Source of the DNA: DAIOGN01 sp036745245
GTDB taxonomy: Bacteria > Zixibacteria > MSB-5A5 > JAUVRN01
Reading direction: 5' to 3'
NCBI GenBank assembly: GCA_036745245.1
Contig: DAIOGN010000001.1
Span: 1-64,000, forward strand
DNA: 64,000 nt
Shown piece by piece: positions 8,223 to 18,067 of this stretch. How positions within the stretch are numbered: position 1 is the first letter of the stretch; every line of letters starts with the position of its first letter. The notes under the pieces were generated by a model. It did no database searches. It was not told the DNA's origin and saw only the letters and a program-made list of their open reading frames with translations. Made by a program: the position numbers and the translations under genes.

Positions 8223-8746
8223 GCTGGCTCTCCCGCGAACGCGTGGGCGCCACGAGTGCGCTGTGCGTGGTCACAGCGGCCGCCCTGGCGGCGCGCGTGT
8301 GGTTCGGCGACGCACAGCTTTTGTACGGGGTGCGAATCGACATTCCGGTATTGGCGCTGAGTCTGGCGAGTATCGCCCGGGGCGCGCGCTTCGGGGCCAT
8401 CGCCGGCTTCATTCTCGGCCTGGTGACCGACGCAGTACAGCCCGAGTGGCTCGGGGCGTCCGCGGCCGGCTACGCGCTGGTGGGCTTCTTCTCCGGCTCC
8501 TTCGGACAAACCATCTATGTCGACAAGACACGTGCGCGGATGGCGCTGGCCGGCGCTTCGGTGGTGGTGTTCGACGTCGTCTTTGGCCTGCTCTCTGTGG
8601 GCATCGCCTCTCCTTTTTTCTCGCGCGTCCTGGCCAGCCTGGGCTCGGCCGTGGTGACGGGCGGCGTGACGGCGCTTCTGTCGCGCGCCTGGCAGCTTAC
8701 GTTCGCATCCTCCCGTAGGAACTCCGATCTTGCCGCCGATGCGTAA
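8219..8746 (+). CDS. mreD: Rod shape-determining protein MreD
   Basis: A 175-residue polytopic inner-membrane protein placed between mreC and mrdA. The ATG overlaps the mreC stop (ATGA). Five or six hydrophobic helices are visible, with the MreD-like segment ARFGAIAGFILGLVTDAVQP near residue 60 (the usual G-x-x-x-G-L-xx-D element). Sequence conservation in MreD is low, so the call leans on position and topology. Confidence 0.85.
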   Translation: MSWLSRERVGATSALCVVTAAALAARVWFGDAQLLYGVRIDIPVLALSLASIARGARFGAIAGFILGLVTDAVQPEWLGASAAGYALVGFFSGSFGQTIYVDKTRARMALAGASVVVFDVVFGLLSVGIASPFFSRVLASLGSAVVTGGVTALLSRAWQLTFASSRRNSDLAADA

Positions 8747-8788
8747 GGTGGCCTTGCGCCACTCGGGCCCGCATCGCAGGGTCGCGTC

Positions 8789-10647
8789 ATGAGAGTCCCC
8801 GTCTCACTCTCCACGCGCATCGTGGTGCTCTGCGGCTGCGCGCTCCTCGCCTTTCTGGCACTGTGGGTCCGCCTGTTCGCGTTGCAGGTGGTGTCGCACA
8901 GCTACTATGAAGCCGTGGCCGAGGAGAACCGGATCCAATTGGCCGTCGACATCGCCCGGCGAGGGCTGGTGCGCGATCGCTCAGGCCGCGTCCTCGCGCA
9001 GAACGATCCCAGCTACTCCGTGTATCTCATGCGCAGCAAGGCTCCGCACACCGCCGCCGTGATCCGCCACCTGGCCGACATCCTCGGAAGCGACTCCACC
9101 GAGCTCAACACCAAGCTGGCCGACACCAAGGTGCCCGCGTTCGAACCGGTGCGTCTGGCGCGCCACGTCGATCTCGAAACCGTGTGCCGCATCGAGGAAT
9201 TGAGCGAACTCGTGCCCGGCGCGCTTCTGCGCTACGAAACCACGCGCCGCTACCCCGATCCCACCGGCGGGTCTCATCTGCTCGGCTACGTCACCGAGGC
9301 CTCCGACGTGCCCGACACGAGCGCCATCGTGCCCGGGTCCTTCGTGGGCATCCACGGCGCCGAGCAGGCCTTCGACGGTTACCTGCGCGGTATCGACGGC
9401 GTCATGTACCTCGAAGTCACCGCGGCCGGCCAGGTGGTGGGAGCGTCCAGAGACCATCCGCCCAGCCTCTCGGTGCCCGGTGCCGACGTGGAACTCACGG
9501 TGGACTGGAACCTCCAGACGTTCGCCACCGACGAGCTCAAGAAGCGCGGCAACGGTGCGGTCGTGGCGCTTCGGCCCGCCACCGGCGAAGTGCTGGCCCT
9601 CGTGAGCCAGCCGTGTTTCGACCCCAACGTGTTCTCGGGCACGCTCACGCCTGAGGTGTGGAAGCAACTCTCCGAAGATTCCACCCACCCGTTCCTCGAC
9701 CGGGCGCTGAAGGGCAAGTACCCGCCCGGGTCCACCACCAAGCTCATCACGGCAGCCGCCGGCCTCGAGCTGGGGCTCATCGCGCCCAATACGCTGTTTG
9801 CGCCGTGCTTCGGCGGCCGGCAGATCGGCAACCGCTACTTTCGCTGCTGGAAACCCGAAGGGCACGGTTCGCTCAACATGTTCGGCGCGATCGAGCAGTC
9901 GTGCGACGTGTACTTCTACCAGCTCGCAGAGAAGATCGGCGTGCAGAACTTCGCGCGCTATGCGCGACAGTGCGGCTTCGGCTCCCCCACCGGCATCGAT
10001 CTGCCCGAAGAAGCGAGCGGGCTCGTCCCCGACTCCGCGTGGTACAACAGTCGGTATGGAAAACGCGGCTGGACCCGCAATGTGATCGTAAACCTCGGCA
10101 TCGGCCAGGGGGAATTCTTGTCCACGCCTCTGCAAGTGGCTTGCTTCTTCGGCGCGCTGGCCAACGGCGGAGTGGCCATGCGTCCGTTCGTGCTCCAGGC
10201 GCTGCAGATGCAGTCGGGGCAGCGCGTGACGCACCTCGATGCCGAAAGGTTGCAGCANNNNNNNNNNAGACCATCGCTCATCTCCAGCGCTCCGCCCGGG
10301 ACGTGGTGGGCAACATCCACGGTACGGCGCACGGGCTCAATTTCAAGGATCTCGCCATCGCCGGGAAAACCGGCACGGCGCAGAATCCGCATGGCAAGGA
10401 ACATTCCTGGTTCGTGGGCTACGCACCTGCCGACCGGCCCGAAATCGTGGTGGCGGCGCTCGTGGAAAATGCGGGGCACGGCAGCGAAGTGGCCGCGCCC
10501 CTGTGCGCGGAAGTGATGCGCCACTACCTCGGCTTGCCTCCGATCGGCGGAGTTCCGGTGCCGCCCGCCGATTCGCTCGCGGCTCCGCCCGCCGATTCCA
10601 CGCCCGCACCCGCGGGCCCGCCCCAGTTGCTCACAGGCGCTCCCTGA
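8789..10647 (+). CDS. mrdA: Penicillin-binding protein 2 (elongasome transpeptidase), interrupted by an assembly gap
   Basis: Cross-links peptidoglycan during rod elongation with RodA. One N-terminal membrane segment (about 9-32), the pedestal domain, then the transpeptidase: STTK with catalytic S315 and K318 in YPPGSTTKL, S371-C-D in EQSCDVYFYQ as in other PBP2 proteins, and the GKTGTAQ box downstream of the gap. Ten N at 10258-10267 separate the two parts, and the reading frame differs across them. The gap length is therefore arbitrary and no real frameshift is implied. The C-terminus is rich in Pro and Ala. Confidence 0.92.
10258..10267. other. Assembly gap (10 N) inside mrdA
   Basis: Ten N. 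The mrdA frame before the gap and the frame carrying the KTG box after it do not match, so the true length is not 10 bases. Confidence 0.98.
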
Positions 10648-10648
10648 C

Positions 10649-11875
10649 ATGCGAGCACGCCTTCTCTTCGGTGAAAACCGCGAAGTCGACAACATCTACA
10701 TCGGCATCGTGCTGGCCTTGTCGCTTCTGGGCGTTTTGCTCATCTTCTCGGCACGGCACTCTGCCACAGGCTCCACCGACTACTACCTGCGACAGCTCAT
10801 GTGGCTGGCCCTGGCGGCGAGTGCATTTCTGGTGGTGATTCGACTCCCGTTGCGGTTGTACGAGGTGTTCGCCTACCCCATCCTCGGCGTGGCTGTGCTC
10901 ATGCTGGTCGCGCTCTTCTTCTGGGGACATGGCGCCTTCGGAGCCGTGCGCTGGTTCGATCTCGGTCCACTTCACCTGCAGCCCTCCGAATGGGCCAAGC
11001 TCGCCGTGGTGATCGCCTGTGCCCGCTATCTGTCCACGGCCCGGTCGAAATCGCCCCTCGTGAAGCTGCTGGTGCTGGGCGTGATCTGCGGCCTCCCGGC
11101 GCTGCTCGTACTGCGCCAGCCCGACCTGGGCACCGCGCTCGCGTTCGTGGTGATCTTCCTGGGCATGGCGGTGTGGGCCCAGATTCCCCTGTGGGCGATG
11201 GCTGTGTGCCTCACACCGGTGATCAGCCTGGTGGCGGCCGCGTCCGTGTGGGCCTGGCTTGGGTACTTCGCCCTGCTCATCGTGGTGCTGGCCTGGGTGC
11301 GCCCCGGCATCGGATTGTCGGTGGGGCTGGCCGTTCTCAATATCGCCGGCGGCATCGCCACGCCGGTCCTGTGGGACCGCCTTCACGATTACCAGAAGAT
11401 GCGCGTCATGACGTTTCTCGACCCCACGCGCGATCCGCACGGAGCAGGCTACCAGATCATTCAGTCGAAAGTGGCCATTGGCTCGGGCGGACTGGCGGGC
11501 AAAGGCTTCCTCTCCGGAAGCCAGACGCATTTGAAATTCCTGCCGGCGCAGCATACCGATTTCGTGTTCGCGGTGCTCGGTGAGGAGTTCGGATTCTGGG
11601 GCACCACTCTTGTGCTTACACTCTTCGCAGCGCTCGTCCTGCGCGGCTACTTCATCGCAGCGCGCACGCGCAACCGCTTCGGAAGTTACCTCGCCGCGGG
11701 GATCACCTCGGTGCTGCTCTTCCACGTGATCGTAAACATCGGCATGACGGTGGGGCTCTTCCCCGTCACCGGCATTCCTCTGCCCTACCTCAGCTATGGC
11801 GGGTCGTTTCTGCTCGCCATGTGGGTGCTGGCCGCTCTGGTGGTGAGTGTCTCCGATCGGTGGCAGGAATACTGA
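10649..11875 (+). CDS. rodA: Rod shape-determining peptidoglycan polymerase RodA
   Basis: SEDS-family glycosyltransferase that polymerises lipid II with PBP2. The 408-residue protein has about ten membrane helices and the SEDS signatures: LHLQPSEWAKLAVVI, LRQPDLGTALAFVVIF, the extracellular loop PHGAGYQIIQSKVAIGSGG with GFLSGSQTHLKFLPAQHTDFVF cut by the conserved Asp-containing segment, and the C-terminal TGIPLPYLSYGGS. It starts one base after the mrdA stop. The middle helices carry a slightly longer hydrophobic stretch than E. coli RodA. Confidence 0.95.
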   Translation: MRARLLFGENREVDNIYIGIVLALSLLGVLLIFSARHSATGSTDYYLRQLMWLALAASAFLVVIRLPLRLYEVFAYPILGVAVLMLVALFFWGHGAFGAVRWFDLGPLHLQPSEWAKLAVVIACARYLSTARSKSPLVKLLVLGVICGLPALLVLRQPDLGTALAFVVIFLGMAVWAQIPLWAMAVCLTPVISLVAAASVWAWLGYFALLIVVLAWVRPGIGLSVGLAVLNIAGGIATPVLWDRLHDYQKMRVMTFLDPTRDPHGAGYQIIQSKVAIGSGGLAGKGFLSGSQTHLKFLPAQHTDFVFAVLGEEFGFWGTTLVLTLFAALVLRGYFIAARTRNRFGSYLAAGITSVLLFHVIVNIGMTVGLFPVTGIPLPYLSYGGSFLLAMWVLAALVVSVSDRWQEY

Positions 11876-11882
11876 GCGACGG

Positions 11883-12602
11883 GTGTTGTCCGTAAGGATT
11901 CTGCCGGCAGCGCTTTCGGGTCTGGCCGGACTGGCTTCTGACCTCACCGACTTCGTTTACCCTCCCGCCTGCCTGATGTGCAACGCACCTCCACAGGGTG
12001 CACCACTGTGTGCCGAGTGCGAAGCTTGCCTGGCCACCCTGCCGGCCGCGGTTTGTTCCAGCTGCCGGCTCTTCGTACTGCCCCATGACCGGTGCCCGCT
12101 GAATCACTCCGACCTGGTGGTGCACGCACTCGGCCTGTTCGACAGCCACTACCGCGCGCTCTTGCACGCCTTCAAGTTTCGTGGCGACCTTCGCGCCGGG
12201 TGCTGGCTGGGCCAGAGGCTCGGGCGGACGCTGGCCGAGCGAGGCACGTTGAAGGTCGCCTCCGTGGTGCCCGTTCCGCTCCACCGGGTGCGGCTGCGGG
12301 AACGGGGCTTCAACCAGAGCGAGTGGATCGGCCGGGAGGTGGCGCGGGCGCTTGGGGTGCCGCTCGTGGAGGCGCTCGTCCGAAGGCGAAACACGCGCGC
12401 CCAGTCGCTTCTGCCGCGGCAGGAGCGCCTGGCGAATGTGCGCGAGGCCTTCGTGGCCAGGTCCCGCATGGAGAATGCGCCAGTACTGCTCGTGGATGAT
12501 GTGCTCACCACGGGAGCCACGCTCGCCGCCTGCGCCGACAGCCTGCGCTCCGCGGGGTCAGGGCCCGTCGTGGGGGCGGCCATCGCCCTGGCGGAACCCT
12601 GA
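11883..12602 (+). CDS. comF: ComF family phosphoribosyltransferase-like protein
   Basis: About 239 residues. It has an N-terminal zinc-binding part (CLMC, CAEC, CSSC pairs) and a C-terminal PRTase fold with the PRPP loop VLLVDDVLTTGATL and the family's VPVPLHRVRLRERGFNQSE. ComF is needed for DNA uptake in competent bacteria, but homologues are widespread in non-competent species. The GTG at 11883, eight bases after the rodA stop, is the likely start; a GTG at 11847 would overlap rodA. Confidence 0.9.
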   Translation: MLSVRILPAALSGLAGLASDLTDFVYPPACLMCNAPPQGAPLCAECEACLATLPAAVCSSCRLFVLPHDRCPLNHSDLVVHALGLFDSHYRALLHAFKFRGDLRAGCWLGQRLGRTLAERGTLKVASVVPVPLHRVRLRERGFNQSEWIGREVARALGVPLVEALVRRRNTRAQSLLPRQERLANVREAFVARSRMENAPVLLVDDVLTTGATLAACADSLRSAGSGPVVGAAIALAEP

Positions 12603-12746
12603 CGACCCGGGCCACCCGAAGACCCACTGCAAAAAAATGAAAGACCGATGCTAATTCTGGTCGGGGAGAGTAAGGCGAGGCGCTCGAACGCCGATACAGA
12701 TTACATAACACGCAGCCTGTAATGTGTAACCTGGAGCGCCGAAAAA

Positions 12747-13649
12747 ATGGATGATCTCAAGCAGACGGTACGAAAGTACCTCGACTTCTGTGCCGTGGAG
12801 GCCAATCTCGCAACGGCCACCGTGTCCGCCTATCGCCGCGATCTCGATGGGTACTCCACATTTCTGAGTCAGCAGGGCATCGATCAGGTGGGCGCCGTGA
12901 CGCCCGAAGTGGTGTCTGCGTTTCTGCAGACGTTGTCGCCCGGAAAGAAAGCGTCCAGTCTCGCGCGCACCCTGTCGGCCGTGCGCGGGCTGCACCGCTT
13001 CTGCACCGAGCGGCGCATGACGGAGCTCGATCCCACCACGGAGATGGAGGGTCCCAAGCTGTACCGCCGCATTCCGGTGGTGCTCACCGTGGAAGAAGTG
13101 ACACGCATGCTGCAGTCGAAGTTCCCGGCCACGCCCCTGGGCCTGCGCGACCGCGCTCTCATGGAGTTCGGCTACGCCACCGGTGCGCGCGTGTCGGAAT
13201 GGACGCACGTGAGAATGGCCGACTTCGCTCCCGACTACAAGTGGGTGCGCCTGTTCGGCAAGGGCAACAAGGAGCGCCTCGTGCCCGTGGGGCGTGAAGC
13301 ACGCACCGCCATCGAGCGCTACGTGCGCGAGGGGCGGCCGTTCCTCGCCAAGGCGAACACCGGGGACGAGATGTTCCTCAACCACCGCGGCGGGCGCATG
13401 TCGCGCATGGCGGTGTTCACGGTGGTGAAGAAGGCGGCCTCCGACGCAGCCATCACGAAAAATGTCGGCCCGCACACCATCCGGCACAGTTTCGCCACGC
13501 ACCTGCTTCTGGGCGGGGCCGATCTGCGTGCCGTGCAGGCGATGCTGGGTCACGCCGACATCTCCACCACGCAGATCTACACTCACGTGGACCGTGAGTA
13601 TCTCACCCACGTGCACAGTCAATTCCATCCGCGCGAGCAGAACGACTAG
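12747..13649 (+). CDS. Tyrosine recombinase XerC/XerD family
   Basis: A 300-residue chromosome-dimer-resolution type recombinase. The N-terminal SAM-like domain (1-105) is followed by the catalytic domain with all active-site residues: R148 (ATGARVSE), K172 ([11 protein letters not shown]), H243 and R246 ([12 protein letters not shown]), H269 ([10 protein letters not shown]) and the nucleophile Y278 (QIYTH). Size and sequence are those of cellular Xer proteins, not phage integrases. XerC and XerD cannot be separated from one gene. No clear dif site was found nearby. Confidence 0.9.
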   Translation: MDDLKQTVRKYLDFCAVEANLATATVSAYRRDLDGYSTFLSQQGIDQVGAVTPEVVSAFLQTLSPGKKASSLARTLSAVRGLHRFCTERRMTELDPTTEMEGPKLYRRIPVVLTVEEVTRMLQSKFPATPLGLRDRALMEFGYATGARVSEWTHVRMADFAPDYKWVRLFGKGNKERLVPVGREARTAIERYVREGRPFLAKANTGDEMFLNHRGGRMSRMAVFTVVKKAASDAAITKNVGPHTIRHSFATHLLLGGADLRAVQAMLGHADISTTQIYTHVDREYLTHVHSQFHPREQND

Positions 13650-13654
13650 TTGGG

Positions 13655-14647
13655 ATGAGTACTAAATATACACCCGTTCCGGCCATGACGGCCGGACCGG
13701 TCGCCGAGGGCGCGGCGGGACTGTTTCACTGCGCTCTGGTGGAACAGGGCGAACACGTCAAGTCCACTCTCCTGCGGACGCTCGGTCCGGATCGCGCGGT
13801 GATTCACCGCGTCTCGGAAGAGACGCAGCTGCTCACCACCGCGCGCCGCGTGGTGCTCGATCTGATCTTCCTCTCCGCGGGCCACAACTTGAGCGACGTG
13901 CTGGCGTTCCTTTCGCACGCGCGCCGGCACGCCGTGCTCACGGTGATCCCCACCGTGGTCTACCGGCGTGATTGGAGCAAGGGGGAGCTTCTGGCGGCCT
14001 ATGCGGCGGGCGCCGACTGGGTGTTCAGCGGCGACTGGGACGACGAAGTGGTCTCCGCCCAGCTCTCCGCCATCATGGAGCGCAGCCGCCGCGACCTGGG
14101 GGTGAACCCCACGTCGCGCCTTCCCGGGCCCGGCCTGCTCGACTCCGAAGTGAACCGCCGCCTCGACCGCGGACAGACGTTCGCCGTGTGTTATGCCGAC
14201 CTGGACAATTTCAAGGCCTACAACGACTATCACGGCTACGGCTACGGCGACAAGATCGTGCGCCTCACCGCACAGATCATCCGCGACGTGGCGTACGATC
14301 TGTCGGATGACGCGTTCGTGGGTCACATCGGAGGCGACGACTTCCTCTTCATCATCCCCGAGGATGAAATCGACGCGGTGTGCCAGAACATCATCGCCAC
14401 GTTCGACCGCGTGATCCCCTACCGCTACAGCGAGTCCGACCGCCAGCAGGGCTTCATCATCACCAAGAGCCGCAAGGGGCAGGTGGAAAAGTACCCAATC
14501 ATGTCCATCTCGATCGCGGTGCTCATCAACAAGCCCAACATGTTCAGCCACGTGGGCGAGATGTCCCGCATGCTGGCCGACCTCAAGGCCTACACCAAGG
14601 CCAAAGAAGGCTCCAACTACTTCATCGAGCGGCGCAAGAAATACTGA
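13655..14647 (+). CDS. Pseudo-receiver / GGDEF (GGDDF) diguanylate cyclase-like protein
   Basis: A 330-residue protein with an N-terminal response-regulator-like domain (about 45-145) and a C-terminal GGDEF domain (about 155-325). The cyclase part has the metal-binding D182 (CYADLDNFKAYND) and the signature HIGGDDF at 224-230, where Asp replaces the usual Glu; this variant is common in one branch of the family. In the receiver part an Asp (VVLDLIF, 69) is present, but the acidic pair and the conserved Lys-Pro are not evident, so phosphorylation is doubtful. No signal or membrane segment. Starts six bases after the recombinase stop. Confidence 0.82.
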   Translation: MSTKYTPVPAMTAGPVAEGAAGLFHCALVEQGEHVKSTLLRTLGPDRAVIHRVSEETQLLTTARRVVLDLIFLSAGHNLSDVLAFLSHARRHAVLTVIPTVVYRRDWSKGELLAAYAAGADWVFSGDWDDEVVSAQLSAIMERSRRDLGVNPTSRLPGPGLLDSEVNRRLDRGQTFAVCYADLDNFKAYNDYHGYGYGDKIVRLTAQIIRDVAYDLSDDAFVGHIGGDDFLFIIPEDEIDAVCQNIIATFDRVIPYRYSESDRQQGFIITKSRKGQVEKYPIMSISIAVLINKPNMFSHVGEMSRMLADLKAYTKAKEGSNYFIERRKKY

Positions 14648-14667
14648 TTCACTCCGCGCTTGCGTCC

Positions 14668-14689
14668 GCGGCAGGGGCGCCGCAGTTTT
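14668..14689 (+). terminator. Weak terminator-like hairpin after the GGDEF gene
   Basis: A 5-bp stem GCGGC/GCCGC with a 6-base loop is followed by AGTTTT, 21 bases after the stop codon. Short stem and short T-run make this a weak candidate. Confidence 0.3.
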
Positions 14690-14702
14690 CCCGTTCACTT
14701 AT

Positions 14703-14722
14703 TTCCGGCCGGCAGGCCGGAA
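14703..14722 (+). repeat. Strong hairpin in the leader of the outer-membrane barrel gene
   Basis: TTCCGGCC (14703-14710), loop GGCA, GGCCGGAA (14715-14722): an 8-bp perfect stem ending 13 bases before the ATG at 14736. It could influence translation or mRNA stability. No T-run follows. Confidence 0.4.
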
Positions 14723-14735
14723 GATCGGGGGATCC

Positions 14736-15365
14736 ATGCGTCTCGCGTCAAGATGGACAGGGCCGCTGTGCGGCGGCGTCCTGGCGTTGGCATTGGCATC
14801 CACAACGGTGGCGGGTGATCGCGCGCACAACGGCGGGTTTTTCCTGCGTCTCTCTGGCGGCGTGGGCGGAGCCTCCACGGAGGTGGAGTATTTCGGTGCC
14901 AACAGGCTCGAAGGCCCGAGCGGTGACATCAACCTGGCGATCGGAGCGGTCGTGGCCAGGAACCTGGCGATCCACGGCACGATCTGGGGATGGGTGGTTT
15001 CCGACCCGGAGGCCACCTTGGCGGGCATAAACCTGGGCGATGTGGACGGCGACTTGATGTACAGCGCCGCGGGCGTGGGCCTCACCTACTACTTCATGCC
15101 GGTCAACATCTACCTGTCCGGCTCCGTGGGTGCAGGCAGCTTTACAATGGACAGTGGCGGCGACTCCTTCGACTCCGGCACGGGAGTGGCGCTCGACCTC
15201 ACTCTCGGCAAGGAGTGGTGGGTGGGAACCAGCTGGGGCCTGGGCTTGGCCCTCTCCGGTGGCTATCACTCCGTGGGCGATGACGGATTCCTGGTGGGCA
15301 CCGACATCGGCGAATCCTGGAGCGGCGGCAACGTCGCCCTGCGGTTTTCAGCTACGCTGAACTAG
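14736..15365 (+). CDS. Outer-membrane beta-barrel protein
   Basis: A 209-residue secreted protein. A Sec signal peptide ends near residue 26 (ALASTTVA). The mature part is made of alternating hydrophobic strands of 9-11 residues separated by Gly/Asp/Ser-rich turns (for example GFFLRLSGGVGG, DLMYSAAGVGLTYYF, NIYLSGSVGAG, WGLGLALSGGY) and ends NVALRFSATLN, as expected for a small eight-stranded OmpW/OmpA-like barrel. No specific function can be given. It sits alone, with its own hairpin-bearing leader. Confidence 0.75.
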   Translation: MRLASRWTGPLCGGVLALALASTTVAGDRAHNGGFFLRLSGGVGGASTEVEYFGANRLEGPSGDINLAIGAVVARNLAIHGTIWGWVVSDPEATLAGINLGDVDGDLMYSAAGVGLTYYFMPVNIYLSGSVGAGSFTMDSGGDSFDSGTGVALDLTLGKEWWVGTSWGLGLALSGGYHSVGDDGFLVGTDIGESWSGGNVALRFSATLN

Positions 15366-15368
15366 ACG

Positions 15369-17638
15369 TCAGGGCGCGGGCCGAAGCGTGGCCGAAAGCG
15401 TCTTGATCGTGCGGTCATCGGGAAACAGCCGCATGGCCTCAGACACCAGGTCTGCGGCTTTCTCCCGATCGCCCAGATCCGTGGCCACCAGAGCCGACCA
15501 GTAGTACCAGTCGGACTGCCTTCTAAAGGGCGACTTTGCGGCCTCGAGAACGGCCTGCGCGGAGTCGAGTACTCTACGGTCGCGCAGCCACCGCACCACG
15601 TTGATGGCCGGCTTGTCGTAGCCGGGGTCGATCCCCAGAGCCTTTCGCCAGCACTCCACGGCACCTGTGGAGTCGCCCAGTGAAACCAACAACGATCCCT
15701 TGTTGTTGAGCGCCTGCACGTACTGCGAGTCGCGCACGAGCGCAGAGTCGTAGAAGGCCAAGGCCGAGTCGGGTTGCCCGATGGCGGCGAACAGGAGCGC
15801 CAGGTTGTGGTACGGTTCGGCCATGTCGCCCGCCTGTGCGATCACTTCGGCGTACAGGAGGCGGGCCGATTCCCAGGAGCCCTGCCGCATGAGCACGAGC
15901 GCGAGATTGTTGCGGATCTCCATCGACTGAGGCTCCAGCGACAGGGCCAGTCGGAACATCTGCTTGGCCATGTACACGTCGCCGTCTGTGAGGTAAGCCA
16001 CACCACGCCCGTTGAGCGCCACCACCGAGCCCGAGTCGATCGCCAGCGCGGCATCGAAATGCTCCACCATGGGCCCCGGCTGCGACAGCTTCTGATGCGC
16101 GAGCGCCAGATTCACGTGTGACTGGCGGTCGTTCTGCAAGCCCAGTCCGAACAGTTCGAGGTTGGTCCCCACCAGAAGCGCGGCCAGGGCCACGCCCCAG
16201 ACCAGGCGCCTGCGCAGGTTCCAGGCCCGGGCCTCCGACCAGAGAATCGTCGCTCCCCATACGGCGAAGAGCACCAGCACCGGGAGGACGGGGAGGCGGT
16301 GACGCGCGGTGACCAGAACGCCAATCACAGTGGGTGCATAGAGCAGCACGAACAGGTAGAGCCAGCGAAGTTCGCGCCGCTTCGACCACAGAAGACACAT
16401 GCCGGCCAGCGCCAGTGGCGCGACGATCCCGAAGGGGAAGTGAATGCCCCACCGCCACACCAGCGCAGCGTACACGGGGTTGATCTGCCTGTAGAAATAC
16501 AGGTCGAAGTTGTCCGAGTTCTCGGCTCCCGCGAAGAAGAAGTAAGTCTTCTTGAGCAGGCCGAGCGTGCGCTCGGCACCGGNNNNNNNNNNAGGCCTGG
16601 GGGTTGGGAGGCCGGCAGCGTGATGGTGAAGCTGCCGGGCTGCGTGATCACGTAACGCCAGAATCGCTCCGACCAGAACGCAGAAATCTCCCCTTCCGAG
16701 AGGTAGCGTCCGGAGAGCTTACGCGCGACGGAATCGGTGGCCGGCACAAAACGGTCCCACGTCATGCTCTCGTCGATGGGAAGTTCGGGCATGATCATGG
16801 TGAGCCCGTCGGCTTTGGGATTGTTGCCGAGGTAGAAATTGATTCCGCCCTGGGAGGAGACGGGGATCAGATCGCCTGAGTACCAGTAGTTGTGAAGCGT
16901 GACGGGCAAGACGGGGAGTGCGCAGGCTGCGGTAAACAGAAGGACGCGCCGGATCCGCGCGTTCCACTCGGTCGCCCATTCTTCGCGGCGCAGGAGCAAC
17001 CATACCGCGCCGATAAGAAACAACCCGAGATTGGGGCGTGTCACAATCGACAGGCCCGCGACCAGTCCCGCAGCAATCAAGGTACGGACGGACCCTGCGC
17101 GGTCATAGCGGAGCAGAAGAGCCAGCAACACGAGATCGAGGAACACCTCGGCCACGGGCAGAAGCAGCGCCTGTTCGTACCAGATCATCGTGCCGTAGAA
17201 GCACAGCACGATCGCTGCAATGCGCGCTACTCTGAGCGGCGCAAGTCGGCGTGCCAATAGGTAAAACACCACGATGGAGGCACACGACACCAGGAGTTGA
17301 AATGCACGCGCGAACGCGATAGATTCGCCGGACACGGCGTACAGAAGCGACAGCGCGTAGGGGTACAGCGGCGCCCGGAAAAAAACCTGCGGATAACGCC
17401 AGCCGTTCTCCAGAAGCTCCCGCGCCCATTCGTCGTGCCAGGCCTCGTCCACCATGGGCGCGTGAAAGAGCGGCGTCTGATAGGCGGCCAGATAAAACGC
17501 CAGCCGGACCACGGCAGCCAGGCCGATGAGGATCAGGATAAAGCGCAGTTCGGAGAGTCCGCCCGTCTCCTGGCCGCTCGAATCGTAGCGGGGCTTCTGC
17601 ACGGGCCGCAATATGTCCGGGCAGATCGGGGGCGTCAA
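15369..17638 (-). CDS. Membrane glycosyltransferase (GT39/PMT-like) with C-terminal TPR repeats, interrupted by a gap
   Basis: A protein of roughly 750 residues. The N-terminal two-thirds is a polytopic GT-C enzyme of the PMT/ArnT type: a first membrane helix, an acidic loop (APMVDEAWHDEWAREL), a run of hydrophobic helices, and a second Arg-rich cytoplasmic loop. After the last helices comes a series of TPR-like 34-residue repeats (from about 16110 down to 15380), for example VALNGRGVAYLTDGDVYMAKQ. Ten N at 16583-16592 interrupt the gene, with different frames on the two sides. The segment after the gap continues a GT39 pattern, so one gene is most likely. The TTG at 17638 is an uncertain start; a GTG lies 36 bases inside. 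Confidence 0.75.
16583..16592. other. Assembly gap (10 N) inside the GT39-TPR gene
   Basis: Ten N. Reading frames of the two parts differ by two, so the true length differs from 10 bases or a local error is present. Confidence 0.98.
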
Positions 17639-17698
17639 TGGAGTGTCGGAGAAATACTATACTGCCGCATCCTGACCGCCTCTCCGGTCACCTCTGAA

Positions 17699-18067
17699 TC
17701 AGCCGGGCGTTGAGCGAGTCTTGAAGGTCGCGTGCCTCAATACGCGCACCTCTCCGTGGCCTCGGTGCGAACCCCTGATTCTGACAGAAATCTCTATATC
17801 GGCCCCAAGCCTGGTAAGGAGTCGAAACAGCCGGTCTGTTGAAAAACCAGAGAAGTTCCCGTTGAGAAGCGCTGAGACCTTGGGTTGGTCGATGCCCATG
17901 AGTTTGGCGGCCTTCGATTGGGTAAGTCGCTTCTGTGAAATGACTGAAAGCATCTGCAGCACGAGTTCGGCCTTGGCCTTCAGTTCGTCTGGTCTCGGGA
18001 GCTTAAGGTCTGCAAACACGTTTCCGCTGCTCTGGCGGACGGCCTGGTCAGCTCTGTTCTTGGTCAT
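17699..18067 (-). CDS. HigA-type helix-turn-helix antitoxin
   Basis: A 122-residue XRE-family protein of the HigA2/HTH_37 kind. The helix-turn-helix is seen as LTQSKAAKLMGIDQPKVSALLNG, split here by its turn at MGID, followed by FSTDRLFRLLTRLGADIEISV, the usual C-terminal half. The ATG at 18067 lies inside the last codons of the toxin gene (20-base overlap), the toxin-first order typical of higBA. It should neutralise the toxin and repress the shared promoter. The frame extends upstream but that part overlaps the toxin gene and is not coding. Confidence 0.85.
   Translation of the reverse strand: MTKNRADQAVRQSSGNVFADLKLPRPDELKAKAELVLQMLSVISQKRLTQSKAAKLMGIDQPKVSALLNGNFSGFSTDRLFRLLTRLGADIEISVRIRGSHRGHGEVRVLRHATFKTRSTPG

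Noticed and set aside
10258..10267. A frameshift that would make mrdA a pseudogene
   Set aside because: The frame change coincides with an N gap of arbitrary length; both halves have intact transpeptidase motifs.
12690..12735. A dif-like site next to the Xer recombinase gene
   Set aside because: TTACA and TGTAA half-sites are present, and one arm resembles a XerD arm, but the second arm and the 11-6-11 spacing do not fit.
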